The notes: generated from the sequence alone by a model not told the origin. 64,000 bases of DNA from Streptomyces rugosispiralis (GCF_024505145.1 NZ_JANIAA010000006.1:124001-188000); one strand, 5' to 3'. Shown: positions 35,830 to 44,944, counted from the stretch's first letter. Program-made: numbers and translations.

Positions 35830-37725
35830 TCACTTGATGATGCGGAAGCCGTCCCGGACCTCGTCGAAGATCGGCCGGTAGGTGCTCCAGTCCGCGTCCG
35901 GGGCGCTCAGGTAGATCGCGTATTCCTTGTCGCCCTCATTGCCGAAGCCGAGGTCGATCGCGCGGAACATCCGGACCTCGCCGCGGAATTTGAACTCCCA
36001 GATCGCGGCGGGCATGCCCTGGTACTTCGTCTCCTGCAGCCGCAACCGCTCGTAGATCGGGTACTCCTTCTTGTCCTTGAACGCGACCTCGAGGTCCTCG
36101 AAGTGCTGGACCTGGTTGCCGGAGGCGAAGTCGAGGACGTTGATCCTGAAACCGGCCAGCCCGTTGGGGTCGAGGTAGCGGACCTCCTGGGTGCGGTCGA
36201 CCGTGTTGCCGTCGGGGTCGCTCTGCTCCTGGCGGGTCCAGCCGTCGGGGATGGGGAGGGAGAAGCCGAACTTCTTCTCCTTGACGATGTGGTAGCCGGA
36301 CGGCGGGGTGTACGGCTTGGTCACCGGGGCCGACGGGTTGCCCGAGGCGGAGGACCCGCCGCCCTTCCCCCCGCCGTTGTCGTGGTCGAGGCCGTACACA
36401 TAGATGCCGCCCGCCACGGCCACGACCGCCAGGGAGGTCGCCGCGGCGGTCCACACCGCCTTACGGCTCTTGCGCGCCGGAGCGGGCGGGGGCGGGGGCA
36501 CCACCGGCGTCTGGGCGGTCATGGACGGCGTCGACGCGGTGAACGGCGTGGCCGTGGGCGGGGTGTGCGGCGAGCCGGGCTGGTTCCCGGTGCCCGGGGG
36601 GTGTGAGGGAAGCCGTGGGTCCGATGCGTGCGGTGTGCTCGGGGTGTGCGAAGCGTTCAGCGGGTTGTGCGGAGTGCTCGTCGCGTTGTGCGGAGTGCTC
36701 GGTGTGTGGGTCGTGTGTCGATACGGGGGCGGTGTCGTGGGCGCGTTCGGCGCGGCGTGCGCGTCCGTGCCCGTGGCCCGGTCCGTGCCCGTGGCCCGGT
36801 CCGTGCCCGTACCGGGCTCCCGCCGCGTCGAGAGGTTCATGGTCGCGTCGAGCGGCGGATTCGTGGTGGTCGTATCGAGCGGCGGGGTCTGCAGCGATGT
36901 CGTCTCCGGCTCCGAGGCCGGGAGCCGCAGCGCCCGTTCGGTCTCCTCGGCCGTGGGCCGCAGTTCCGGCTCCTTGGCCAGCAGGCTCTCGATCAACGGG
37001 GTCAGCGCGCCCGCCCGGTTGGGCGGGTCCAGCGGATCGACGGCGATCGCGTAACCCGTCTCGATCGCCGTGGCCTTGCGGAACGGCGGCCGCCCCTCGA
37101 CCGCCTGATAGAGCGTCGCCCCCAGCGCCCAGAGGTCCGACGCGGGGCCGGGTTTGCGGCCCCTGACCCGCTCGGGCGCGATGTAGTCGATGGAGCCGAC
37201 GACCTCGCCGGTCTTGGTCAGCGTGGAGGTGCCGGTGGCCATGGCGATGCCGAAGTCCGTGAGCACGACCCGGCCTTCGGGGCCGAGCAGCACATTGCCG
37301 GGCTTGACGTCCCGGTGCAGCACCCCGGCCGCGTGCGCGGCGCGCAGGGCGGCGATCATGCCGCGGCCGATGCGGGCGGCCTCGTCGGGCGAGACGCGCC
37401 CCCCGTCCTTCAGCAGGTCGGCGAGGGTCGTGGAGGGCACGTACTCCATGACGATGCACGGCAGTCCGTGGTGGTCCACCACGTCATGGACCACGACCAC
37501 GTTGGGGTGGGTGATGCGGGCCGCGCTGCGCGCCTCGCGGCGGGTGCGTTCGTGCAGGGTCGTCAGCTCGTCCTCGGCGAGGTGCGGAGAGACGTAGAGC
37601 TGCTTGACCGCGACCTGGCGGCCCAGCAGTTCGTCCTCCGCGCGCCACACGGTGCCCATGCCACCACGGCCGATCTTCTCGGCCAGGCGGTAACGTCCGG
37701 CTATCAGGTGGCCTACGTCCGACAC
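35830..37725 (-). CDS. Membrane Ser/Thr protein kinase (Hanks type) with ectodomain
   Basis: A 631-residue kinase. The kinase domain is at about 5-270 (GRGGMGTVW, AVKQLYV, HRDVKPGN, LTDFGIAM, YIAPERV). The linker near 270-420 is rich in Thr, Pro, His and Asn with repeats such as TPSTPHN and RATGTD, an unusual composition. One transmembrane helix lies near 425-445, then an ectodomain (from GYHIVKEKKFGFSLPIPDGW) of about 170 residues related to those of the other two kinases in the window. The GTG at 37725 follows GGGAGG; 37746 would add seven residues. Convergent with the DoxX gene. Confidence 0.92.
   Translation of the reverse strand: MSDVGHLIAGRYRLAEKIGRGGMGTVWRAEDELLGRQVAVKQLYVSPHLAEDELTTLHERTRREARSAARITHPNVVVVHDVVDHHGLPCIVMEYVPSTTLADLLKDGGRVSPDEAARIGRGMIAALRAAHAAGVLHRDVKPGNVLLGPEGRVVLTDFGIAMATGTSTLTKTGEVVGSIDYIAPERVRGRKPGPASDLWALGATLYQAVEGRPPFRKATAIETGYAIAVDPLDPPNRAGALTPLIESLLAKEPELRPTAEETERALRLPASEPETTSLQTPPLDTTTTNPPLDATMNLSTRREPGTGTDRATGTDRATGTDAHAAPNAPTTPPPYRHTTHTPSTPHNATSTPHNPLNASHTPSTPHASDPRLPSHPPGTGNQPGSPHTPPTATPFTASTPSMTAQTPVVPPPPPAPARKSRKAVWTAAATSLAVVAVAGGIYVYGLDHDNGGGKGGGSSASGNPSAPVTKPYTPPSGYHIVKEKKFGFSLPIPDGWTRQEQSDPDGNTVDRTQEVRYLDPNGLAGFRINVLDFASGNQVQHFEDLEVAFKDKKEYPIYERLRLQETKYQGMPAAIWEFKFRGEVRMFRAIDLGFGNEGDKEYAIYLSAPDADWSTYRPIFDEVRDGFRIIK
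36655..36825. repeat. Short tandem repeats in the kinase linker
   Basis: Copies of GTGCCCGTGGCCCGGTCC (about 36766-36810) and of GTGCGGAGTGCTCG (about 36670-36705) encode Thr/Pro/His/Asn-rich repeats of the kinase juxtamembrane linker. Confidence 0.7.
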
Positions 37726-37850
37726 CGCTTTCCCCTCCCCGCACACGTTCGATGCGACACGATAGCCGCCGTGACCCCCGGGGAGATCTCAGGGAAGACC
37801 TAGGGGCATGCCGGATGTCGCGGGTACGGCCCTGTTGTCACCATGGACGC

Positions 37851-39161
37851 ATGACCGAACCACCCACCGTGGCGGACGAGGCAGAGGCCGCGTCCGGTTC
37901 CCGCCTGTCACAGACGCCTCTGCGGCGCAGTCGTGACCATAAGGTGATCTCGGGGGTCTGCGGAGGGCTCGGCCGCTACTGCGATCTGGACCCGGTGATC
38001 TTCCGGGTGGTGCTGTCGGTGCTGTCCGTCGCGGGCGGTCTCGGTCTGATCGTGTACGGGTTCTGCTGGCTGCTGATCCCGTTCCACGGGGAGGACGAGA
38101 ACGAGGGGCGCAGGCTGCTCTCGGGCCGGGTCGAGGGCCCTGGGCTGACGGCGGTGCTGGTGGCGCTGGTGGGCTGTGGGCTCTTCCTGTCGATGCTCAA
38201 CAACGGTGGCGTCATGTACTTCTCGTTCATGCTCGCCCTCGCGGCGGCCGGTGCGGGCTATTGGTCGCACCACCGGCGGCAGGCGGAGAGCGTGGGCGCG
38301 GTGGACGCGGCCACGGCCCAGGCCGTCGCCGACGCGCCGCCCGAGACCAAGGCCCCGCCCACGCGCGGCGGCCCCAGCCCGTCCTGGTGGCGCGATCCGA
38401 TCGTCAAGGACGGTACGACCGGGCCGCTCGGCGCCGGGGCCGGGTCGCGGACCGGCTATCTGTGGGGGCCGGACGACGGCCCGTACGACAAGCGGGAGGC
38501 GAAGGCGGAGCGGGCCCGCCGGGTGCCTGACCGGGCGTCGATAGGCGGCTGGGCCTTCCTGGTGGCGGTCGCCGCCGCCGTGGTGGGAGCGCGGGCGCGG
38601 TGGTCCTCGCAGCCGCTGGGCACCAGCCTCGAGATCGGGTTCGCCTGCGCGCTGGGCGTCTTCGGGCTCGCCCTCGTCATCAGCTCCCGCTGGGGGCGGG
38701 CCGGTGGCGGCACGGTGTTCCTGGCGCTGCTGACGAGCGCGCTGCTGGCGGGCGCGGCCGCGCTCCCCGACGCCGTCACCCCCGACTGGGCCCGGCGCAC
38801 CTGGGCCCCGACCTCGGTGGCGTCGCTGCGCGACGGCTATGAGCTGGGCGGCGGCGTCGCCGAGTTGAAGCTGGACCGGCTGCCCCTGGAAGCGGGCGAC
38901 GCCGTCTCCAGCCGGGTGGAGATGGGCGCGGGCAAGCTGGCCGTGACGGTCCCGCGCGACGCCCGGGTGAGGCTGGACATCCAGGTCGGTATCGGTGACA
39001 TCTGGCTGCCGGGCGAGAAGCGGGACAAGCACAACGTCGACATCGGCCCGGACCGGGAGCGCAAGCTCACCCTGGAGCCGACGGGCGGCGGCAAGGCCGA
39101 GGGCACGGTCTCGCTGAAACTGGAGATGGGGCTGGGTGCGGTGGAGGTGAGGCGGTCATGA
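37851..39161 (+). CDS. PspC-domain membrane protein with LiaF-like C-terminal domain
   Basis: A 436-residue protein. A PspC domain at about 20-90 (LRRSRDHKVISGVCGGLGRYCDLDP) is followed by several transmembrane helices, a charged loop, more helices near 230-310 and a C-terminal beta-rich part (about 330-436; LGGGVAELKLDRLPLE, then MGAGKLAVTVPRDARV) resembling the LiaF/DUF2154-type domain. It probably senses or modulates envelope stress together with the PspC-type kinase and LuxR regulator downstream. The ATG at 37851 was chosen over upstream codons. The next gene overlaps its stop by ATGA. Confidence 0.85.
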   Translation: MTEPPTVADEAEAASGSRLSQTPLRRSRDHKVISGVCGGLGRYCDLDPVIFRVVLSVLSVAGGLGLIVYGFCWLLIPFHGEDENEGRRLLSGRVEGPGLTAVLVALVGCGLFLSMLNNGGVMYFSFMLALAAAGAGYWSHHRRQAESVGAVDAATAQAVADAPPETKAPPTRGGPSPSWWRDPIVKDGTTGPLGAGAGSRTGYLWGPDDGPYDKREAKAERARRVPDRASIGGWAFLVAVAAAVVGARARWSSQPLGTSLEIGFACALGVFGLALVISSRWGRAGGGTVFLALLTSALLAGAAALPDAVTPDWARRTWAPTSVASLRDGYELGGGVAELKLDRLPLEAGDAVSSRVEMGAGKLAVTVPRDARVRLDIQVGIGDIWLPGEKRDKHNVDIGPDRERKLTLEPTGGGKAEGTVSLKLEMGLGAVEVRRS

Positions 39162-39577
39162 GACGCCGTTCGTTCGGTCATCGGCTCGGCGATCGGCTCG
39201 GCGATCGGTTCGGCGATCGGCTCGGGCATGGGGCCGGGCATGGGGTCGGTCATCGGATCGGGCATCGGGTGGGTGATCGGTTCGGGCATCGGTTCGGGGA
39301 TCGGGACGGTCATCGGTCCGACCGCTCGCGCCGACACTCGCTGGGGCACGCGGCCCCCGACCGGTCCCGCCATCCGTTCGAGCCGGGCAAGCTGGTGGCC
39401 GGGCTGGTGATCCTGGGCGTGGCCGCCGCGTACGGGATGGACGCGGCGGGGGAGTGGGACGTCCGCCCGGAGATCGCCCTCCCGGCCCTCCTGTGCGGCC
39501 TCTGCGTCGCGGCCCTGACCTCGGCCCTCACGTACGCGTTCCGCCGCCGGTCGAGCAGGGCCGCACCGGACGACTGA
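39158..39577 (+). CDS. Small membrane protein with repeat-derived N-terminus
   Basis: A 139-residue protein whose ATG overlaps the PspC gene stop. Residues 4-55 are built from a 12-base DNA repeat and read as tetrapeptides such as RLGD, RFGD, GVGH and RIGH. The C-terminal part has two hydrophobic helices (LVAGLVILGVAAAYGMDA and IALPALLCGLCVAALTSALTYAF) and a basic tail. The membrane part looks like the true conserved gene product. The repeat region could be a recent expansion; the same DNA in the next frame would give Gly-Ile/Met-Gly-Ser repeats. Function unknown, presumably tied to the PspC set. Confidence 0.7.
   Translation: MRRRSFGHRLGDRLGDRFGDRLGHGAGHGVGHRIGHRVGDRFGHRFGDRDGHRSDRSRRHSLGHAAPDRSRHPFEPGKLVAGLVILGVAAAYGMDAAGEWDVRPEIALPALLCGLCVAALTSALTYAFRRRSSRAAPDD
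39169..39320. repeat. About twelve copies of a 12-base repeat, consensus TCGGNTCGGSSA
   Basis: Head-to-tail 12-mers run from 39169 to 39312 with a partial unit to 39320. The period of 12 keeps the reading frame, so copy number changes alter protein length by four residues. Confidence 0.93.
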
Positions 39578-39916
39578 CGGGGCCCCGGCCCCTGGCCCTG
39601 GGTGCGACGGCGGTCGACCCGCCCCGGCCCTGGGGGTGACGGCGGTCGGCCCGCCCCGGCCCCCGGCTCTGGCCCCGGCCCCAGGGCTCGGCGACCCCCG
39701 GTTCCCGGGCCTCAGCCCCGGTTCCCGGCCCCTGGCCTCGGCTCCCGGCCCCGGCCCCAGCCCCGGGGGTCCCGGCCTCGGGACCCCGGCCCCGGCCCCG
39801 GTTCCCGGTCCTGGCCCCCGGCCCCTGGCCCCGGCCGCCGGCCCCAGCCCCGGGTCGGGGAACGATCAGGGGCGACCCTGATGACCGTTGTCGGGCGGGC
39901 GTGTGACGATCGAGCC
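39578..39916. other. Low-complexity spacer of C- and G-rich microsatellite
   Basis: Between the small membrane protein gene and the PspC kinase gene, about 340 bases consist mainly of imperfect repeats of GGCCCCGGCCCC and CCCGGTTCCCGG type. No conserved frame was seen. The kinase promoter, if any, is probably in 39860-39916 where the composition normalises. Confidence 0.6.
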
Positions 39917-41194
39917 ATGACCGCCGCAGTGCCCCCCACGGCTCCCGAGCCACCCCCGCGCAAGCTGTACCGCAGTGCCGAAGGCCGCCTCCTCGGCGGG
40001 GTGGCGCGCGGGCTCGCGGGCCATCTCGGGCTGCCGGTCTCCTGGGTGCGGATCGTCTTCATCGCGCTGTTCATGGCGGAGGGGTTCGGCGCGCTCGTCT
40101 ACGCGCTCTTCTGGTTCATCGTCCCGCTCGGCGTCGGCGGCGTGGAGACGACCGCCGCCCGCCCGCTCACCACCGTGGGCCCCGACGGCCGCCGCCGGAT
40201 CCTGGCGCGCAGGCCGGAGCGGGGCCAGATCATCGCCCTGGTCGCCCTCTTCGTCGGCATGGGGATCTTCGTCCAGGGCTTCCACCTGGGCCGCGCCAGC
40301 ACCTACATCTGGCCGCTCCTCCTCATCGGCGCGGGCGTCGCCCTCTTCTGGCGCCAGGCGGACAACGCCCGCCGCGCCCAGTGGGTCGAGCTCAGCCGCA
40401 GCAAGCGGGTCCTGCCGCTGGCCCGTGGCGCCACGGGGGTGGTCCTGGTGGCCGCCGGGGTGTCCGGGATCGTCGTCCTCCAGGGCTCGGCCAAGCACCT
40501 GGGCGCCGTGCTGCAGGCGGCCCTGGCCGTCCTCGTCGGCATCGCGCTGCTGGTGGGCCCGTATGTGGTGCGGATGACACAGGACCTCTCGGAGGAGCGG
40601 CTGATGCGCATCCGCGCGCAGGAGCGGGCGGAGGTGGCGGCCCACGTCCATGACTCCGTGCTGCACACCCTCACCCTGATCCAGCGCAACGCGGAGGACC
40701 CCCGCGAGGTGGCCCGGCTCGCCCGCGCCCAGGAGCGGGAGCTGCGCGCGTGGCTCTACCGGCCGGAGGGCACGGGCAAGGACGAGGCCGAGGAGCCGGA
40801 CACCCTGGCGGAGGCGGTGAAGAAGACGGCGGCGGAGGTCGAGGACCACCACGGCGTCCCGATCGAGGTGGTGGTGGTCGGCGACTGCCCGCTGGACGAG
40901 AGACTGGGCGCACAGATACAGGCGGCACGCGAGGCGATGGTCAACGCGGCCAAGTACGGTGGCGACGGCGGGGCCGTCCAGGTCTTCGCCGAGGTCGAGG
41001 GGGCCACGGTGTTCATCTCCGTGCGCGACCGCGGCCCCGGCTTCGACGTGGACGCGGTGCCGGAGGACCGGATGGGCGTACGCGAGTCGATCATCGGCCG
41101 GATGCAGCGGAACGGCGGCACGGCGCGGCTGAGATCCGCGCCGGACGGGGGCACGGAAGTGGAGCTGGAGATGGAGAGGGCGGCGACGACATGA
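39917..41194 (+). CDS. Two-component sensor kinase with N-terminal PspC domain
   Basis: A 425-residue kinase. The N-terminal PspC domain (about 15-75, SAEGRLLGGVARGLAGHLGL) is followed by several transmembrane helices up to about residue 225. The phosphoacceptor segment reads VAAHVHDSVLHTLTLIQ (the His of HVHDSV is the likely acceptor) and the ATP-binding domain has AREAMVNAAKYGG and RDRGPGF. Such PspC kinases pair with LuxR-type regulators in a LiaRS-like arrangement. The ATG at 39917 gives a standard PspC start; an upstream ATG at 39881 is less likely. Its stop overlaps the regulator start (ATGA). Confidence 0.92.
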   Translation: MTAAVPPTAPEPPPRKLYRSAEGRLLGGVARGLAGHLGLPVSWVRIVFIALFMAEGFGALVYALFWFIVPLGVGGVETTAARPLTTVGPDGRRRILARRPERGQIIALVALFVGMGIFVQGFHLGRASTYIWPLLLIGAGVALFWRQADNARRAQWVELSRSKRVLPLARGATGVVLVAAGVSGIVVLQGSAKHLGAVLQAALAVLVGIALLVGPYVVRMTQDLSEERLMRIRAQERAEVAAHVHDSVLHTLTLIQRNAEDPREVARLARAQERELRAWLYRPEGTGKDEAEEPDTLAEAVKKTAAEVEDHHGVPIEVVVVGDCPLDERLGAQIQAAREAMVNAAKYGGDGGAVQVFAEVEGATVFISVRDRGPGFDVDAVPEDRMGVRESIIGRMQRNGGTARLRSAPDGGTEVELEMERAATT

Positions 41195-41997
41195 CCGACG
41201 CGACGGGCGGTACGAACGCGACGAGCGGCCCCGGGGCGCGGGGTGTGCCGGGTGTGCCGGGCGTGCCGGGCGTGCCGGGCGCCGCGCCCGGTCCGGCGGG
41301 GGCCGGGGGCTCCGGGGCGGACGATGCCGCGGCGGCGCGGCGGGTCCGCGTGGTGCTCGTGGACGACCACCGCATGTTCCGCACCGGAGTGCAGGCCGAG
41401 ATCGGGGAGACGGCCCGGACCGGTGTCGAGGTGGTCGGCGAGGCGGCCGACGTCGACCAGGCCGTGACCGTGATCACCGCGACCCGCCCCGAGGTCGTGC
41501 TGCTCGACGTCCACCTCCCCGGCGGGGGCGGCGTCGAGGTGCTGCGCCGCAGCGCCTCGCTGATGGCCGACCAGGACCGTCCGGTGCGCTTCCTCGCGCT
41601 GTCCGTCTCGGACGCCGCCGAGGACGTCATCGGCGTCATCCGCGGCGGCGCCCGCGGCTATGTGACCAAGACCATCACCGGCACCGACCTCGTGGACGCG
41701 ATCTTCCGGGTCTCCGAGGGCGACGCGGTCTTCTCCCCGCGCCTCGCCGGTTTCGTGCTCGACGCCTTCGCCTCCACCGACGCCCCGCCCGTGGACGAGG
41801 ACCTGGACCGGCTCACCCAGCGCGAGCGCGAGGTGCTGCGCCTGATCGCGCGCGGTTACGCGTACAAGGAGATCGCCAAGCAGCTGTTCATCTCGGTGAA
41901 GACGGTCGAGAGCCATGTCTCGGCGGTGCTTCGCAAGCTCCAGCTCTCCAACCGGCATGAGCTGACCCGCTGGGCGACGGCCCGCCGCCTGGTCTGA
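41191..41997 (+). CDS. Two-component response regulator, LuxR family
   Basis: A 268-residue regulator. Residues 1-50 are a low-complexity leader with GVPGVPGVPGVPG encoded by a 9-base repeat. The receiver domain (about 52-170) has RVVLVDDHRMFRTG, phosphoacceptor Asp in VVLLDVHLPGGGG and Lys in YVTKTITG. The LuxR helix-turn-helix closes the protein (LTQREREVLRLIARGYAYKE, then SVKTVESHVSAVLRKL). It is coupled by a four-base overlap to the PspC kinase, its likely phosphodonor. Target genes could include the PspC genes themselves. Confidence 0.94.
   Translation: MTDATGGTNATSGPGARGVPGVPGVPGVPGAAPGPAGAGGSGADDAAAARRVRVVLVDDHRMFRTGVQAEIGETARTGVEVVGEAADVDQAVTVITATRPEVVLLDVHLPGGGGVEVLRRSASLMADQDRPVRFLALSVSDAAEDVIGVIRGGARGYVTKTITGTDLVDAIFRVSEGDAVFSPRLAGFVLDAFASTDAPPVDEDLDRLTQREREVLRLIARGYAYKEIAKQLFISVKTVESHVSAVLRKLQLSNRHELTRWATARRLV
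41241..41280. repeat. 9-base repeat GGGYGTGCC in the regulator leader
   Basis: Four full units and a partial one. The unit is the same as in the array at 14718-14798, but here it is read on the opposite strand, as Val-Pro-Gly. Confidence 0.9.
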
Positions 41998-42006
41998 GCC
42001 CGGGAA

Positions 42007-42068
42007 GCAAACGGGAACGGGATGGGACGGGAACGGAACGGAATGGGATGGGAACGGAATGGGACGGG
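42007..42068. repeat. Purine-rich short repeat between convergent genes
   Basis: About 60 bases made of GGGAACGG, GGGATGG and GGGACGG words, between the LuxR regulator and the XRE regulator. No hairpin terminator was seen in this gap. Confidence 0.8.
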
Positions 42069-42080
42069 CGGCGCGGCTGC

Positions 42081-42932
42081 TCAGCCCGGCACCCCCATCC
42101 GCTGCGTGCCGACGACCGACAGCAGCCGTAGCGCCTCCTCGGCCGGTGAGCCGGGGTCGGCGGTGTAGATGATCACCCGCTGATCCCGGTCGGCGATGTC
42201 CAGCACATCGCAGTTGACGGTGATGGGCCCGACGAGCGGATGGTGCAGCGTCTTGCACAGGGTGGGCCGGGCGGACACATCGTGGGAGTCCCACAGCCGG
42301 GCGAACTCCTCGCTGCCCGAGCGCAGCTCGGCCACCAGCTCGGCCACCTCGGGGTCGTCGGGGTAGCGGGCGGCCGCGGCACGCAGCCCCTGGGCGGAGG
42401 ACCGGGCGAACTCGTCCACGTCCGACACCCCGTACAGCCGCCGCCCGTCCCGGTGCGGTCCGAGGAAGGCGCGGCGGACGAAGTTGCGGTCGCGGCGCGA
42501 GAGGGCGGAGAAGTCCTCCATGAGGGCGGTGGCCAGATCGTTCCAGGCGATCACCTCGGACGTCGCGGAGAGCACGATCGCCGCCGCGTTCGGCAGCCGC
42601 CGCAGCAGGTTCGCGATGCTCGGCCGCACCTCGCGGGAGGGCCCGGCCGGCGGGCCCGGAGGGGCGCCCGCGAGATGGTGCAGATGATCGCGCTCGGTGT
42701 CGCCCAGCCGCAGGGCGCGGGCCAGCCCGGTCAGCACCTCCCGGGACGGGCGCGGGGCGCGGGCCTGCTCCAGCCGCGTGTAGTACTCGGTCGAGATGAA
42801 CGCCAGCTGCGCCACCTCCTCGCGGCGCAGCCCCGGGGTGCGGCGCCGCGTCCCGGCTGGCAGCCCCACATCGGCGGGCGTGATCCGCTCGCGTCGGCTG
42901 CGCAGGAAGGCCGCCAGTTCTCGTCTGTCCAC
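42081..42932 (-). CDS. XRE-family transcriptional regulator with MmyB-like ligand-binding domain
   Basis: A 283-residue regulator. The helix-turn-helix lies near residues 8-80 (TPGLRREEVAQLAFISTEYYTRLEQAR), and the C-terminal MmyB-like domain (from PSIANLLRRLPNAAAIVLSATSEV, given in part) is thought to bind a fatty-acid-like ligand in this family. Such regulators commonly control an adjacent dehydrogenase; here the divergent SDR gene starts 87 bases away, so it is the likely target. Length and layout are normal. Confidence 0.92.
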   Translation of the reverse strand: MDRRELAAFLRSRRERITPADVGLPAGTRRRTPGLRREEVAQLAFISTEYYTRLEQARAPRPSREVLTGLARALRLGDTERDHLHHLAGAPPGPPAGPSREVRPSIANLLRRLPNAAAIVLSATSEVIAWNDLATALMEDFSALSRRDRNFVRRAFLGPHRDGRRLYGVSDVDEFARSSAQGLRAAAARYPDDPEVAELVAELRSGSEEFARLWDSHDVSARPTLCKTLHHPLVGPITVNCDVLDIADRDQRVIIYTADPGSPAEEALRLLSVVGTQRMGVPG

Positions 42933-43019
42933 GCCTTCAGTGTGCGCGGACGGCCGGGGGCTCAGCCAGGTACAGCCGGTGCCTGGCTGGGCCCCGGCAC
43001 CGGCGGCAGCCTCGGAGCC

Positions 43020-43829
43020 ATGAACGACACACCGAACACCACCCTCGAAGCCTCACCCCCTGCCGCGGCCGCCGGTCTCCTGACGGGCAAGGTCGCCTTC
43101 ATCACCGGCGCCGGGCGCGGCATCGGCGCCGCCGCGGCCCGCCTCTTCGCCTGGGAGGGCGCCCGGGTACTGCTGGCGGCCCGTACGGAGGCCCAGCTCA
43201 AAACGGTCACCGAGGAGATCCGGGCGGCCGGCGGCACCGCGGATCACGTGGTGTGCGACCTGGCCGACGCGACGAGCGTCCGCGCCGCCGTCGACCGGGC
43301 AGTGGAGTTGTACGGCCGCCTCGACGTGGCCTTCAACAACGGCGCCACGATCCAGCGGCCGGGCCCGATGGACCAGTTGCCGCAGGCCGACTTCGACCAC
43401 GTCTACGCCGTCAACCTGCGCGGCCCCTGGCTGGCCATGAACGCCGAGGTCGCCGCCATCCGCGCCACCGCCGGGACGGGCGCCATCGTCAACAACTCCA
43501 GCGTCGGCAGCCTCATGGGCAACCCCGAACTCCCCGCCTACGGCGCCATGAAGCGCGCGGTCAACAGCCTCACCGAGTCCGCGGCCGTCACGTACGGCCC
43601 GGAGGGTATCCGCGTCAACGCCATCGCGCCCGGTGGCACCCTCACCGAGATGATCCGTCAATGGGACGAGGCATCCCCCGGCGTCGTCGAGCGGATCACC
43701 ACCCACACCCCGCTGCGCCGCGCCGCCGCCCCCGACGAGATCGCCGAAGCCGCGGCCTGGCTCCTCAGCGACCGCGCCTCCTATGTGACCGGGGTGGTTC
43801 TCCGGGTGGACGGCGGCGTCCGGGCCTGA
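43020..43829 (+). CDS. SDR-family NAD(P)-dependent oxidoreductase
   Basis: A 269-residue classical short-chain dehydrogenase. Cofactor motif TGAGRGIG near 33-40, the NNGA motif in VAFNNGATI, catalytic Ser in IVNNSSVGS and the YxxxK pair in PAYGAMKRAV. It ends RVDGGVRA as in glucose-1-dehydrogenase and 3-oxoacyl reductase relatives. The substrate is unknown. The gene is divergent from an MmyB-like XRE regulator, its likely repressor or activator. ATG at 43020, with GGAG close before it. Confidence 0.9.
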   Translation: MNDTPNTTLEASPPAAAAGLLTGKVAFITGAGRGIGAAAARLFAWEGARVLLAARTEAQLKTVTEEIRAAGGTADHVVCDLADATSVRAAVDRAVELYGRLDVAFNNGATIQRPGPMDQLPQADFDHVYAVNLRGPWLAMNAEVAAIRATAGTGAIVNNSSVGSLMGNPELPAYGAMKRAVNSLTESAAVTYGPEGIRVNAIAPGGTLTEMIRQWDEASPGVVERITTHTPLRRAAAPDEIAEAAAWLLSDRASYVTGVVLRVDGGVRA

Positions 43830-43889
43830 GACCGCGGGTCGCGGACGGCCCGCTTCGGCGACGAACCCCCCGATCCGATCGCCCGGCCC

Positions 43890-44852
43890 TCACACCGGGC
43901 CGAACCGCGGCTCGACCCCCGTCAGGTCGCGGCTTGCCGACCACAGGTGGGCCGCGACTTCCGCGTCGGCCAGGTGACCTCGGACGGGGCGGCGGTGGGG
44001 GGTGCCGCGGAGGGCGAAGTGGCGGGGGGTCCACAGTTCGCCGCCGGTGATGGACGGGTCGAGGACCGCTCGTACGGCGGGCCAGGCGGCCGCGTCCTTG
44101 CCCTGGACGAGGATTCCGGCGGGCAGGCCGCGCAGCCGTTCGCCGGGGGTGCGGACGTGCAGGGGCGGCCGGGACGGGGTGAGGGAGTCGAGCGCGCCGC
44201 CGGGGTGGGTGACCACACTCCGCACTGTGCTGCCGGCCGCCTTCAGCCGTCGGTCGAGTTCGAAACCGAAGAGCATCTGGGCCAGTTTCGAACGCCCATA
44301 GGTGCGCTCGGGCTCGTAGTCCCGGGTGCTCTCGAGGTCGTCCAGGTCCAGCCGCTCGGACATGGCCGCGAAGCTGCCCGTGGTGATGACACGGCCCTCG
44401 GGGGCGGCCGCGAGCAGGGGTGCCAGCCAGTGGGTGAGCGCGAAGTGCCCGAGGTGGTTGATGCCGAACATCGCCTCATGGCCGTCCCCGGTCTCGCGGC
44501 GCGGTGGCTGGTCGAACTTCACCCCCGCGTTGTGGACGACCGCGTCCAGACGGTCCAACCCCAGCGCTTCCGAGGAGGCTTCGAGCGACGGGAGATCGGC
44601 GAGGTCCAGCCGGATATGCCGTACCCGGGCGCCGGGAACCAGCGAGCGGATCGAGGCCACGGCGGCGTCCGCCCGGCCCGGGTCCCGGCTGCCGAGGACG
44701 ACGGTGGCTCCCGTACCGGCGAGCTGTTCGGCGACGAAGTACCCGATCCCCGCGTTGCCTCCGGTCACCAGAAAGGTTTTTCCGTCGGCCCGGGGAAGGC
44801 TGTGGACGTTCCACCGCTCGGTCGAGGATTCGGTCGGTGCCGCGGAAGGCAT
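43890..44852 (-). CDS. SDR-family oxidoreductase, retinol dehydrogenase-like
   Basis: A 320-residue short-chain dehydrogenase of the extended RDH/WW-oxidoreductase-like type. It carries TGGNAGIG near 30-37, the motif HNAGVKF, NHLGHFALTHW, and the catalytic YGRSK. The ATG at 44852 is preceded by AAGGAG. It is convergent with the other SDR gene, with which it is not closely similar. The substrate is unknown; relatives act on small alcohols and ketones. Confidence 0.9.
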   Translation of the reverse strand: MPSAAPTESSTERWNVHSLPRADGKTFLVTGGNAGIGYFVAEQLAGTGATVVLGSRDPGRADAAVASIRSLVPGARVRHIRLDLADLPSLEASSEALGLDRLDAVVHNAGVKFDQPPRRETGDGHEAMFGINHLGHFALTHWLAPLLAAAPEGRVITTGSFAAMSERLDLDDLESTRDYEPERTYGRSKLAQMLFGFELDRRLKAAGSTVRSVVTHPGGALDSLTPSRPPLHVRTPGERLRGLPAGILVQGKDAAAWPAVRAVLDPSITGGELWTPRHFALRGTPHRRPVRGHLADAEVAAHLWSASRDLTGVEPRFGPV

Positions 44853-44944
44853 ACGGGGCTCCTTGCGTTCGTAGGGGCGGGGCGGGGCCCCAATGGGGCT
44901 GACGCTGAACGCGTATCAGCCTTACGGTCGCCACCGACGCCCCG

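Noticed and set aside
39169..39320. Possible CRISPR array or iteron origin
   Set aside because: The 12-base units have no spacers, lie in a coding frame, and no replication gene is adjacent.
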